Origin: Actinocorallia herbida
GTDB lineage: Bacteria; Actinomycetota; Actinomycetes; Streptosporangiales; Streptosporangiaceae
Assembly (NCBI RefSeq): GCF_003751225.1
Contig: NZ_RJKE01000001.1
Span: 372,001 to 436,000, forward strand
Length of the DNA: 64,000 nt
Reading direction: 5' to 3'
Part shown: positions 24,749 through 32,331 of the stretch, piece after piece
How the letters are laid out: every line of letters begins with the position of its first letter
Position numbering within the stretch: position 1 is the stretch's first letter
Made by a program: the position numbers and the translations under genes
Notes under the pieces: generated by a model
Database searches by the model: none
What the model was told of the DNA's origin: nothing
What the model saw: only the letters and a program-made list of their open reading frames with translations

Positions 24749-26070
24749 GCGCGGTGGGGTCCCAGCGGGAGGCGCGGCGCAGTGGACGGGCGCTGCTGGC
24801 GGTGGCCTGCGTCGGGCTGTTCGTGACGCAGCTCGATCTGACGGTCGTGAACGTCGCGGTCACCGCGGTTCGGGAGGATCTGAACGCCTCGTTGGCGGCT
24901 GGGACGTGGGTCGTGGCGGCCTATTTCGTCACGTTCGCGGCGTTCATGCTGAGCTTTGGGGACATCGGGGATCTGTATGGGAGGCACCGCGTCTTCCTGG
25001 GTGGGCTCGTCGTGTTCACTGCCGCGTCCGTCGGGTGCGCCGTCGCTCCGGGCGTTGGATGGCTGATCGCGGCCAGGGCCGGGCAGGGGGTGGCGGGTGC
25101 GGCCGTTCTCGTGTCGTCGCTGGCGCTGATCGTGCACGGGTTTCCGGCCGGGGAGCGGGCGCGCGCGATCGGGTGGTGGTCGGCGGTCGCCGGGCTGTCG
25201 ATGGTGGTGGGTCCCGTGCTCGGCGGGCTGCTGGTCGACGGGTTCGGCTGGCGGTCGGTGTTCTGGATCAATCTGCCGATCGGCGTCGTCGGAGTACTCG
25301 CCGGATACCGGGTGCTGCCGCGCGTGCCCGGCGTGCGTGACAGGGGACTGGACTGGGCGGGACAGGTACTCGCGGTCGCCGCGATCGGCGCGCTGGCCTG
25401 GGCGCTGGAGACCGGATGGCGCTCGCCTGCCGCGTTGGGCGCGTTTGCTGCGGCGTTCGTGGGGATCGTGGTTTTCGTTCGGGTCGAGAGGCGGTCCGGG
25501 CATCCGCTGGTACCGATGGATCTGTTTCGGTCTGTGCCGTTCGCGGGTGCCAACGGGGCGGCTCTTCTCCTGAACGCGGCCACGCTCGGGCTGCTGTTCC
25601 TACTCAGCCTCAAGTACACGGCGGGGCTCGGTGCGGCCGAGGCCGGGGCTCGGATCGCGCCGCTGTTCGCCGCCTATGCGCTGGTGTCACCGTTTGGTGG
25701 GCGGATCGCGGCCAGGCACGGGCCGCGGTTGCCTGCGGCGCTCGGGACCGCGGTGGCCGGGGCCTGTGTGCTGGTTCTGCCGCATGTCGGGACATTGCCC
25801 GGGGTCGCGCTGCTGGTCCTGGCCGGGCTCGGGATCGGGATGGCGTTGCCGGCGATCGTCACGACGGCCGTGGGGGCGGTGCCGGCTGAGCGGGGTGGGC
25901 TCGGGTCCGGGCTCAACAACACGGCGCGTCAGATCGGCGGCACGTTCGGGGTGGCGCTGCTCGGCGGGGTGGCGGCTGCCGAGGGTGTCGGGGCTGCGTT
26001 GGTGTTCGACGCCGTCGCTTATCTCCTTGCCGCGCTGGTCGCGGTGCTGGCTCTGCCGAAGGGAACCTGA
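24745..26070 (+). CDS. MFS drug/metabolite exporter (EmrB/QacA type)
   Basis: A 441-residue membrane protein with about 12-14 hydrophobic helices. The first helix carries QLDLTVVNVAV, and motif A follows as GDIGDLYGRHRVFLGGL. Motif C-like sequence VVGPVLGGLLVDGFGWRSVFWINLPIG is the antiporter signature of the DHA2 family. It would export a small hydrophobic product by proton antiport. GTG start overlaps the pheA stop and its TGA overlaps the next ATG, so pheA, this gene and the YciI gene form one unit under the 23859 operator. Confidence 0.9.
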   Translation: MSAVGSQREARRSGRALLAVACVGLFVTQLDLTVVNVAVTAVREDLNASLAAGTWVVAAYFVTFAAFMLSFGDIGDLYGRHRVFLGGLVVFTAASVGCAVAPGVGWLIAARAGQGVAGAAVLVSSLALIVHGFPAGERARAIGWWSAVAGLSMVVGPVLGGLLVDGFGWRSVFWINLPIGVVGVLAGYRVLPRVPGVRDRGLDWAGQVLAVAAIGALAWALETGWRSPAALGAFAAAFVGIVVFVRVERRSGHPLVPMDLFRSVPFAGANGAALLLNAATLGLLFLLSLKYTAGLGAAEAGARIAPLFAAYALVSPFGGRIAARHGPRLPAALGTAVAGACVLVLPHVGTLPGVALLVLAGLGIGMALPAIVTTAVGAVPAERGGLGSGLNNTARQIGGTFGVALLGGVAAAEGVGAALVFDAVAYLLAALVAVLALPKGT

Positions 26071-26405
26071 TGCTGATCCTCGTCTATTGCCTCGACAAGC
26101 CGGGAGCGCAGGCGCTGCGGGTCGTGACGCGGCCCGCGCATCTGCGGTACATGATCGCCGCGCGGGACCGGCTGCCGTTCGGCGGGCCGCTGCACGATGA
26201 CGCGGGCGCCGTGATCGGCTCGGTGTTCGCGCTGGAGGCCGAGGACCAAGGAGCCGCCGAGGAGTTCCTGGCCGGTGAGCCCTATTTCCGGGCTGGGCTG
26301 TTCGCGCGGGTCGTGACGCATCCGATGGTGGCGATGGTGCCGGAGGCGTGGCCGGGGAGGCTTGCCGAGGAACTCGTCAAGGCCGAGCGGGCGGCTCTCG
26401 CCTGA
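26070..26405 (+). CDS. YciI-family protein
   Basis: A 111-residue protein with the ferredoxin-like YciI pattern: MLILVYCLDKPGAQALR, RPAHLRYM (conserved His), LPFGGPLHDDAGAVIGSVFALEAED and GEPYFRAGLFARV. Some relatives are dehydrochlorinases or muconolactone-type enzymes, but most are uncharacterised. It is translationally coupled to the exporter (TGATG). Its 3' end overlaps the convergent TetR gene by 29 bases. A catalytic role in the pathway is possible but unproven. Confidence 0.85.
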   Translation: MLILVYCLDKPGAQALRVVTRPAHLRYMIAARDRLPFGGPLHDDAGAVIGSVFALEAEDQGAAEEFLAGEPYFRAGLFARVVTHPMVAMVPEAWPGRLAEELVKAERAALA

Positions 26406-27006
26406 GGGCCGACAGCACGGTCTGGGTCAGTTCGGCGGCGACGCGTTCGACGGGCCAGTCGAGGGTGTCCAGGAGGTCGACGATGACGCGTTCGTCGAAC
26501 AGGGTCTCCCAGACGAGGACCGCGTATTCGATCGGCTGCGGGGCGATGTGCCCGGCGGCCCACAGGGCGCCGAGGACTTCGGCGAGGGTCTCGTGGATCG
26601 CGCGGACGAGCGGGTCGCCGTCGTGCAGGCGGTCGAGGAAGCCCCGCCAGGAGCGGATGTGGACCGCGGCGCGCGCCCAGCGGGAGCCCTGCTGCACCCA
26701 GAGCAGGCACACCGCCTCGAACCGGGCGATGGGGTCGCCCTCGTCGGGGAGGGCGTTCATCTGCTCGATCAGGCCGAGGATGAGCTGCTCGTAGTACGCC
26801 TCGAGCGCGCCCCGCACGTCGGGGAAGTGGCGGTAGGCGGTGGCGGTGGAGATGCCCGCCTCCTGGGCGAGCTCGGTGAGGCTGAAGTGCGGGCCGCGGC
26901 GCTCGGCGAGCAGGGTCTCGACGGCGCCGAGCAGCGCGCGCCTGCTGGCGAGGAAGTCGCTGCGGGTTCTCCTTTTGGAGGTCTCCGGCGCTGGCGACTT
27001 GGGCAC
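26377..27006 (-). CDS. TetR-family regulator
   Basis: A 209-residue repressor. The N-terminal HTH is at about 20-65 (RRALLGAVETLLAERRGPHF, LTELAQEAGISTATAYRHFP). The C-terminal 140 residues form the ligand-binding and dimer domain with no cysteine-rich or other special motif. GTG 27006 is chosen because GGGAG precedes it; the frame continues upstream without support. It lies between two rightward operons that carry matching palindromes, and probably represses both until a pathway ligand, possibly an aromatic ketoacid, binds. A GTAACAG direct repeat (22-base period) sits in its own promoter. Confidence 0.88.
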   Translation of the reverse strand: MPKSPAPETSKRRTRSDFLASRRALLGAVETLLAERRGPHFSLTELAQEAGISTATAYRHFPDVRGALEAYYEQLILGLIEQMNALPDEGDPIARFEAVCLLWVQQGSRWARAAVHIRSWRGFLDRLHDGDPLVRAIHETLAEVLGALWAAGHIAPQPIEYAVLVWETLFDERVIVDLLDTLDWPVERVAAELTQTVLSALRREPPARP

Positions 27007-27036
27007 TCGATCACTCCCGGGTCCGGCTACAGGCCC

Positions 27037-27065
27037 GTAACAGGCGCTTCTTGGAAGCGTAACAG
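27037..27065 (-). repeat. GTAACAG direct repeat flanking a small hairpin
   Basis: GTAACAG occurs at 27037-27043 and 27059-27065, two helical turns apart. Between them GCTTC-TTG-GAAGC forms a small dyad. The site lies 31-59 bases upstream of the tetR start and could be an autoregulatory operator or part of its promoter. Confidence 0.45.
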
Positions 27066-27073
27066 CCGGACCG

Positions 27074-27124
27074 TTGACGGTCAGGCCCCGCACGTATGAC
27101 GATCTGAGAAGAATTTCTCAGTTA
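27074..27124 (+). promoter_or_regulatory. Promoter and palindromic operator of the oxidase operon
   Basis: A -35-like TTGACG (27074-27079) and TATGAC (27095-27100) precede the palindrome at 27101-27124. Its core CTGAGAA-GAAT-TTCTCAG (27104-27121) is a perfect 7-bp dyad that matches the 23859 operator at 13 of 14 arm positions. The dyad would overlap the transcription start, as expected for TetR repression. Confidence 0.65.
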
Positions 27125-27143
27125 TCTGCCCATGGAGGAGCCC

Positions 27144-28229
27144 ATGGTCGAGGCCATCACGTTCCATGACGCCCAAAGCACTTTCGTCACCCTCGGTGAG
27201 ATCCACGCCGCCGCCCAACGCACGCTGGACTCGTCGGTCTGGGACTTCCTGGAGGGAGGCGCCGGCGCCGAGTGGACCCTCGCCGCCAACCGGGCGGCCG
27301 TGGACGCGTGGGCCTTCCGCCCCCGGGTGCTGCGGGGGACCGCGCCGCCCGACCTTTCCACCACCCTGCTCGGCGTCGAGCTGGCGATGCCCGTCCTGGT
27401 CGCGCCGTTCGGCGCGGACCGGCTCTTCCACCCCGAGGGCCATCGCGCGGTGACCGCCGCCGTCCAGGAGGCGGGGATCGCCTCGATCGTCCCGGAGGCG
27501 GGCTCGTTCAGCCTGGAGACCCTCGCGAAGGAGGCGCCCGGCGCCGCCCGCTTCTTCCAGCTGCACGCGCTCGGCTCGGACGAGATGTTCCTCGGCCTCG
27601 CCGGACGCGCCCGTGACGCCGGATACGCGGCCCTGTGCGTCACCGTCGACTCGCCCGTCGACGGCTGGCGCGAGCGCAACAAGACCAACCGCTTCGGCCT
27701 CGACACCTCGGCGATGGAGGGCAACCACGACTCGGCCGAGGAGCTGTTCGGGCCGATGCTGCGCAACGACGAGCCGGTCTGGACCTGGGCGCGGCTCGCC
27801 GCGCTCGCCCGGCGGGCCGGGATGCCGTTCCTCGCCAAGGGCGTGCTGGTCGGCGAGGACGCCCACGAGGCCGTCGAGGCGGGGGCCTGCGCGGTCTACG
27901 TCTCCAACCACGGCGGCCGCCAGCTCGACGGCGCGCCCGCGACGCTCACCCAGCTTCCGGAGATCGTCCGCGCGGTCGAAGGGCGGGTCCCGGTGATCAT
28001 CGACGGGGGGTTCCGGCGCGGCACCGACATCCTGAAGGCGCTCGCGCTCGGCGCGGACGCCGTCACGCTCGGCCGCCCCATCGCCTACGGCCTCGCCGCG
28101 GGCGGACGGGAAGGGGTCGCCGCCGTCCTCGACCTGCTGCGGCGTGAGATGCGCGCCACGATGACCCTCCTCGGCCGCGCGACCGTCGCCGACCTCGGCC
28201 CCACCGCGGTCCAGAAGGCGGAGCGGTGA
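27144..28229 (+). CDS. FMN-dependent alpha-hydroxy-acid oxidase
   Basis: A 361-residue TIM-barrel flavoenzyme of the glycolate/lactate/mandelate oxidase family. FMN-site and catalytic blocks are seen: SVWDFLEGGAGAEWTL at 31-46, LAKG at 230-233 (flavin Lys), VSNHGGRQLDG at 253-263 (catalytic His256 and Arg), and IIDGGFRRGTDI. The usual substrate tyrosines are replaced: Phe/Leu at the DYY position and His141 in QLH instead of QLY, so the substrate is probably not a small hydroxy acid. The ATG at 27144 follows GGAGGAG; another ATG lies at 27132. It may interconvert aromatic hydroxy and keto acids with the PheA and methyltransferase products. Confidence 0.88.
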   Translation: MVEAITFHDAQSTFVTLGEIHAAAQRTLDSSVWDFLEGGAGAEWTLAANRAAVDAWAFRPRVLRGTAPPDLSTTLLGVELAMPVLVAPFGADRLFHPEGHRAVTAAVQEAGIASIVPEAGSFSLETLAKEAPGAARFFQLHALGSDEMFLGLAGRARDAGYAALCVTVDSPVDGWRERNKTNRFGLDTSAMEGNHDSAEELFGPMLRNDEPVWTWARLAALARRAGMPFLAKGVLVGEDAHEAVEAGACAVYVSNHGGRQLDGAPATLTQLPEIVRAVEGRVPVIIDGGFRRGTDILKALALGADAVTLGRPIAYGLAAGGREGVAAVLDLLRREMRATMTLLGRATVADLGPTAVQKAER

Positions 28230-28576
28230 AGCCGCCGTTCCCGCCCGCCGTCCTCGCGGGGGGAGTGCTCTGGCTCTCGGGGCATGTCGCCCAGAACCCC
28301 GACGGGACCTTCTTCACCGGGTCCTTCACCGAACAGGCCGACGCGGTCTTCGCCGGTCTCACCCGCACCCTCGACGCCTACGGCGCCGGCCTGTCCGACC
28401 TGGTCCGCGTCGAGTGCTTCCTCACCGATTCCGCGGACTTCCCCGCCTGGAACGCGGCGTTCTCCGCCGCCTTCCCCGATGACCCACCGGCCCGCACCAC
28501 GCTGGTGACCGCCCTGGCCCTGCCGGGGCTCCGCATAGAGATCCAAGCAGTCGCCGTTCCATCCCGAGAAAGGTGA
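28226..28576 (+). CDS. RidA/YjgF-family protein
   Basis: A 116-residue Rid protein starting at a GTG that overlaps the oxidase stop. The pattern includes VLAGGVLWLSGHVAQNPDG, FTRTLDAYGAGLSDLVRVECFLTD as L-x-DLVRV, and PPARTTLVTALALPGLRIEI, in which the Arg of ARTT is the ligand-binding residue of RidA. RidA hydrolyses reactive enamines and imines to keto acids. Here it could speed release of a ketoacid after amine or hydroxy-acid oxidation, or act as a pathway-specific deaminase. Assignment to the family is firm; the substrate is inferred. Confidence 0.88.
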   Translation: MKPPFPPAVLAGGVLWLSGHVAQNPDGTFFTGSFTEQADAVFAGLTRTLDAYGAGLSDLVRVECFLTDSADFPAWNAAFSAAFPDDPPARTTLVTALALPGLRIEIQAVAVPSRER

Positions 28577-28582
28577 TCACGC

Positions 28583-29590
28583 ATGACCGTCTCTTCGCCC
28601 TCCGCTCCCGTCTCCTTCGTCCAAGGGCCCACGGCCTCCCACTTCTCCTCCTACCTGGTGTCCGTGGCGCTGTCGGCCACGCACGAGCTCGGCATCCTCG
28701 ACGCCCTGCACGTCGAGGGCGTCTACACCCTCGGCGAGTCCGGTGAGGGGCTCGACCCGACCGTCGTCGCGCGGTACATGAACGCGCTGATGTGGGGCGG
28801 GATCGTCGAGATCGACGGCGCCATCGTCCGGCCCGGCCCGCTGTTCGACGACGCCTTCGCCGCGCGCGGCTACTTCTACTGGATGGTGCGGGGCTGCGGC
28901 ACCCTGTTCACCGAGGCCCCGGGGGTGACGTCCGAGGCGAGCCGCGGCGGTGACTTCTACAGCCGCGACATGCGGGCCGTGGCGATCGGCTCCAAGCTGA
29001 TCGGCGACGGCGACGTGGAGCCGCTGTTCGACCGGCTGCTGGAGGCCAAGGGCGCCTCCGTCGTCGCCGACCTCGGCTGCGGCTCCGGCCAGCGGCTCAT
29101 GCGGGTGGCGGGCATCCGTCCCGGGACGCGCGGTATCGGCCTGGACATCTCGTCGGCCTCGGTCGAACTGGCCTCCCAGTCGGTGGCCTCCGCAGGGCTG
29201 GCCGACGTGATCTCGGTGCACCGGGCCGACGTGCTGGACCTCGGTGAGATCCCGGGCGCCGAGGACGTCGACGTCATCACGTGCTCGTTCATGGGCCACG
29301 ACTTCTGGCCGCACGACACCTGTGTGAACACCCTGCGCGGCCTGCGCGAGACCTTCCCCAACGCGCACACCTTCCTCCTGTGCGACGTGGTGCGCTCGAC
29401 CGGGCTGCCCGGCGACGGCACCCCGATCTTCACGCTGGGGTTCGAGCTCGTCCACGCGCTCATGGGCGTCTACCTGCCGACGCTGGAGGAATGGCGGGCG
29501 GCGTTCGCCGAATCCGGCTGGCGCTGCGCGGTCGAGCACGCCGTGCCGAACCCGCCCGGCGGCTACCTGTTCCAGCTGGAGGCGGTGTGA
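28583..29590 (+). CDS. SAM methyltransferase resembling phenylpyruvate C-methyltransferase MppJ
   Basis: A 335-residue enzyme with an N-terminal helical dimer domain (about 1-150) and a Rossmann domain with SAM motif VADLGCGSGQR (161-171) and GIGLDIS. The stretch CSFMGHDFWPHDTCVNTLR and later TLGFELVHALMGVYLPT resemble MppJ of mannopeptimycin biosynthesis, which methylates the beta-carbon of phenylpyruvate using a non-haem iron. The likely iron ligands His239, Asp240 and His291 are all present. With pheA in the same regulon, phenylpyruvate is the obvious substrate. RBS GAAAGGTGA precedes the ATG. The MppJ comparison is from memory and needs alignment. Confidence 0.75.
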   Translation: MTVSSPSAPVSFVQGPTASHFSSYLVSVALSATHELGILDALHVEGVYTLGESGEGLDPTVVARYMNALMWGGIVEIDGAIVRPGPLFDDAFAARGYFYWMVRGCGTLFTEAPGVTSEASRGGDFYSRDMRAVAIGSKLIGDGDVEPLFDRLLEAKGASVVADLGCGSGQRLMRVAGIRPGTRGIGLDISSASVELASQSVASAGLADVISVHRADVLDLGEIPGAEDVDVITCSFMGHDFWPHDTCVNTLRGLRETFPNAHTFLLCDVVRSTGLPGDGTPIFTLGFELVHALMGVYLPTLEEWRAAFAESGWRCAVEHAVPNPPGGYLFQLEAV

Positions 29591-30576
29591 GAACCACGGT
29601 CCCGGGCCGGCGGGGCATGAGACGCCCGCTGGCCGCGGTCTTCGCCCTCGTGCTCCTCACCGCGGGCTGCGGCTCGTCGGACGAAGGGGGCAAGGCGCCG
29701 GAGAAGGTCAAGGTCGGAATGTTCCTGATCTCCTCCGCACCGCTGTTCACCCAGATCCAGGAGGGCTTCAAGCAGGGGTTCCTCGCGGAGGCCGGGCTGA
29801 AGCCCGACCAGGTCGAGTGGGTCGAGCGCAACGCCGAGGGCAACGCCGGATCCATCCAGACCATCGCCCGGCAGTTCGCCGACAGTGATGTCGAGATGGT
29901 CGAGGTGCTGGGCACGCCCGCGGTGCTCGCCCTCGCCAAGCTCAAGCCGGACTTCCCGATCGTCGCGGTCGCGATGGGCGATCCGGTCGGCGCGGGACTC
30001 GCCGCCTCCCTGGAGGCCCCCGGCGGCCAGGTCACCGGCAGTATCGACTTCATCGAACCGGCCAAGCTGCTGGACCAGATGGTGCAGGTGCAGCCCGCGT
30101 TCACCACGCTCGGCACGATCTACAAGCCGTCGAACACCAACTCCAAGGTGTGGGTCGACCAGTTGCGCCAGGCCGTCGCGGCGCACCCGGGGATCAAGCT
30201 CGTCGAGGCGTCCGTCAACGGCTCGGCCGACGTCCCGGCCGCCGCCCGCTCGCTCGAAGGACGCGCCGACGCCATCCTCATCGGGCCCGACGCGGACGTC
30301 CAGACCGGGCTGCCCGCCGTCGGCAAGGCCGCCGCCTCGGCCGGCCAGCAGCTCTACCTGGTGGGCGGTGACGTCGAGCAGCCCGGCGTGCTCGCCACGC
30401 TCGGCCCCGACTATCCGCAGCTCGGAGTGCTCGGCGGGCAGGTCGCCGCCAAGGTCCATCTCGGCGCGGCGCCCGGCGAGGTCCCCTTCGCCCAGCCGGG
30501 GGAGGTCACCTGGGCGGTGAACCCGGAGACCGTGAAGGCACTCGAGCTGACGCTGCCGGCGGGTGCCGCGCAGTGA
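29587..30576 (+). CDS. ABC transporter substrate-binding lipoprotein (TrpX-like)
   Basis: A 329-residue lipoprotein starting at a GTG overlapping the methyltransferase stop. A signal peptide ends with the lipobox LLTAGC. The mature part follows the PF04392 periplasmic-binding pattern: VKVGMFLISSAPLFTQIQEGFKQG, DVEMVEVLGTPAVLALAKL, GSIDFIEPAKLL and AILIGPDADVQTGL. This family includes TrpX of aromatic amino acid importers. It would capture an aromatic compound outside the cell for the permease and ATPase that follow. Confidence 0.85.
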   Translation: MRTTVPGRRGMRRPLAAVFALVLLTAGCGSSDEGGKAPEKVKVGMFLISSAPLFTQIQEGFKQGFLAEAGLKPDQVEWVERNAEGNAGSIQTIARQFADSDVEMVEVLGTPAVLALAKLKPDFPIVAVAMGDPVGAGLAASLEAPGGQVTGSIDFIEPAKLLDQMVQVQPAFTTLGTIYKPSNTNSKVWVDQLRQAVAAHPGIKLVEASVNGSADVPAAARSLEGRADAILIGPDADVQTGLPAVGKAAASAGQQLYLVGGDVEQPGVLATLGPDYPQLGVLGGQVAAKVHLGAAPGEVPFAQPGEVTWAVNPETVKALELTLPAGAAQ

Positions 30577-31523
30577 CCGGCATCCTCCTCGACACCCTGG
30601 TGACCGGGCTGCCCCTCGTCATCACCTACGCCGGCGTGTTCGTGCTCTTCCGGGTGCTGCGCGACTTCGACCTCACCGTGGACGGCTCGTTCGTCACCGG
30701 TGGGGCGGCCAGCGCCGTCCTGGTGGGGCACGGCATGGCGCCGTCCCTCAGCCTGCCCGCCGCCGCGCTCGTCGGCGCGGCGGCCGGGCTGGTCACCGCG
30801 GTGCTCCACCTCACCCTGAAGATCCCGGTGCTGCTGGCCGGGCTGGTGATGTCGCTGGCGCTGTTCAGCGTCAACCTCCGGATCATGGGGGAGCCGGCGA
30901 TCAGCCTGGCCACCGGGCAGGGCCTGCTCGACGGGTTCGCCGACCTCGGCCCCGACGCCCGCGACCTGTGGATCTCCGGTGTGCTGCTCGTGCTGGACGT
31001 CGCGGTGCTGGGCCTGGCGGCGTACTTCCTGCGCACCGAGGCCGGGCTCGCGCTGCGGGCCACCGGGCTGAACCCGGTGATGGCGCGGGCGCAGGGGGTC
31101 GCGCAGGGCGGGGCCGTCGCGGTGACGCTCATGCTCGCCAACGCGCTCGCCGCGCTCGGCGGCGCCCTCACCGTGCACACCCAGGGGTACCTCGACGTCA
31201 ACGGCGGCACCGGAACCCTCATCGCCGGGGTCGGCGCGCTGCTGCTCGGCGACCTGGTCCTGCGGCCGGAACCGTCGCGCGTGGTCAAGGCCATGGCCGC
31301 GGTGCTGGTCGGGGCGCTGCTCTACCAGTTCGTGCAGGTGATGGCGCTGCGCCTCGGCCTCGCGGCGAGCGACCTGAAGCTGGTCACCGCCGCGACGCTG
31401 ACGCTGGCGGTCGCCGCCCAGATCCTCACCCGCCGCATCGGCGGGTGGCTGCCCGCGTGGGCCGTGCGCAGGCCGCGCGGCGGTCACCGAGACCTAGGAG
31501 AACGCCTTGCTCGAACTCCGTGA
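30573..31523 (+). CDS. ABC transporter permease (TrpY-like)
   Basis: A 316-residue membrane protein with about eight hydrophobic helices and the BPD_transp_2 pattern (TVDGSFVTGGAASAVLVG, then ALRATGLNPVMARAQGVAQG, the cytoplasmic coupling loop). GTG start overlaps the lipoprotein stop. It forms the channel of the importer with the neighbouring lipoprotein and ATPase. The last residues overlap the ATPase start by 17 bases. Confidence 0.85.
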   Translation: MTGILLDTLVTGLPLVITYAGVFVLFRVLRDFDLTVDGSFVTGGAASAVLVGHGMAPSLSLPAAALVGAAAGLVTAVLHLTLKIPVLLAGLVMSLALFSVNLRIMGEPAISLATGQGLLDGFADLGPDARDLWISGVLLVLDVAVLGLAAYFLRTEAGLALRATGLNPVMARAQGVAQGGAVAVTLMLANALAALGGALTVHTQGYLDVNGGTGTLIAGVGALLLGDLVLRPEPSRVVKAMAAVLVGALLYQFVQVMALRLGLAASDLKLVTAATLTLAVAAQILTRRIGGWLPAWAVRRPRGGHRDLGERLARTP

Positions 31524-32262
31524 CGTCCGCCTGGTGCACAATCCGGGCACCCCGGGCGAGGTGACGGCGCTGGACGGCCTGTCGCTGTCCGTCCCGAAGG
31601 GGCAGTTCGTGGCCATCGTCGGCAGCAACGGCGCGGGCAAGAGCTCCCTCATCCAGATCGTCTCCGGGACGCTCCGCCCCACCTCGGGCACCGTCGTCAT
31701 CGGCGGGCGCGACGTGACCCGCCAGGGCGACCACCGCCGCGCCCGGCACGTGGCCCGCGTGTTCGACAACCCCCACCTCGGCTCGGTGCCGGAGCTCAGC
31801 ATCGAGGACAACATGGCCCTGGCCCTGCGCAGGGGCGGTCGCCGGGGCCTGCGCCCCGCGGTGACCAAGGCGCACCGCGCCCTCATGCGCGACCGGCTCG
31901 CGATGCTCGGTCTCGGCCTGGAGACCCGGCTGTCGGCCCCCGTCCGGCTCCTGTCGGCGGGCCAGCGGCAGAGCCTCACCATGATCATGGCCGCGCTGAC
32001 CGCCCCGGAGGTCCTGCTGCTGGACGAGCACCTCGCCGCGCTCGACCCCGGCACCCAGTCCCGCGTCCTCGAACTGACCCTGGACCTCGCCGCCGACCTC
32101 GGCTGCACCACCCTCATGATCACCCACAACATGGACCACGCGACGACCGTCGGCGACCGGCTGCTGGTGCTGTCCGGGGGCCGGCTGGCCTCGGACCTCA
32201 CCGCCGAGTCCCGCGGGGCCCTCACGTCCGACGCGCTCACCACCCTCCTCGCCGCCGCCTGA
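31507..32262 (+). CDS. ABC transporter ATP-binding protein (TrpZ-like)
   Basis: A 251-residue ATPase with Walker A GSNGAGKSSL, Q-loop region, signature LLSAGQRQSLT (an LSGGQ variant), Walker B VLLLDEHLAAL and switch His in MITHNMDH. It starts with TTG after GGAG, inside the end of the permease gene. It powers the importer. It is the last gene of the oxidase-RidA-methyltransferase-ABC operon, before the hairpin at 32292. Confidence 0.9.
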   Translation: MLELRDVRLVHNPGTPGEVTALDGLSLSVPKGQFVAIVGSNGAGKSSLIQIVSGTLRPTSGTVVIGGRDVTRQGDHRRARHVARVFDNPHLGSVPELSIEDNMALALRRGGRRGLRPAVTKAHRALMRDRLAMLGLGLETRLSAPVRLLSAGQRQSLTMIMAALTAPEVLLLDEHLAALDPGTQSRVLELTLDLAADLGCTTLMITHNMDHATTVGDRLLVLSGGRLASDLTAESRGALTSDALTTLLAAA

Positions 32263-32291
32263 CCCGTGCGGAAGAGGGAGGGGATGTCCTG

Positions 32292-32316
32292 CCGCGGGCC
32301 GGTCGTCGGCCCGCGG
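32292..32316. terminator. Hairpin between convergent genes
   Basis: A 10-bp stem CCGCGGGCCG/CGGCCCGCGG with a 5-base loop lies between the ABC ATPase and the leftward dioxygenase gene. Confidence 0.7.
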
Positions 32317-32331
32317 CGGTCGCCTGCCCGC

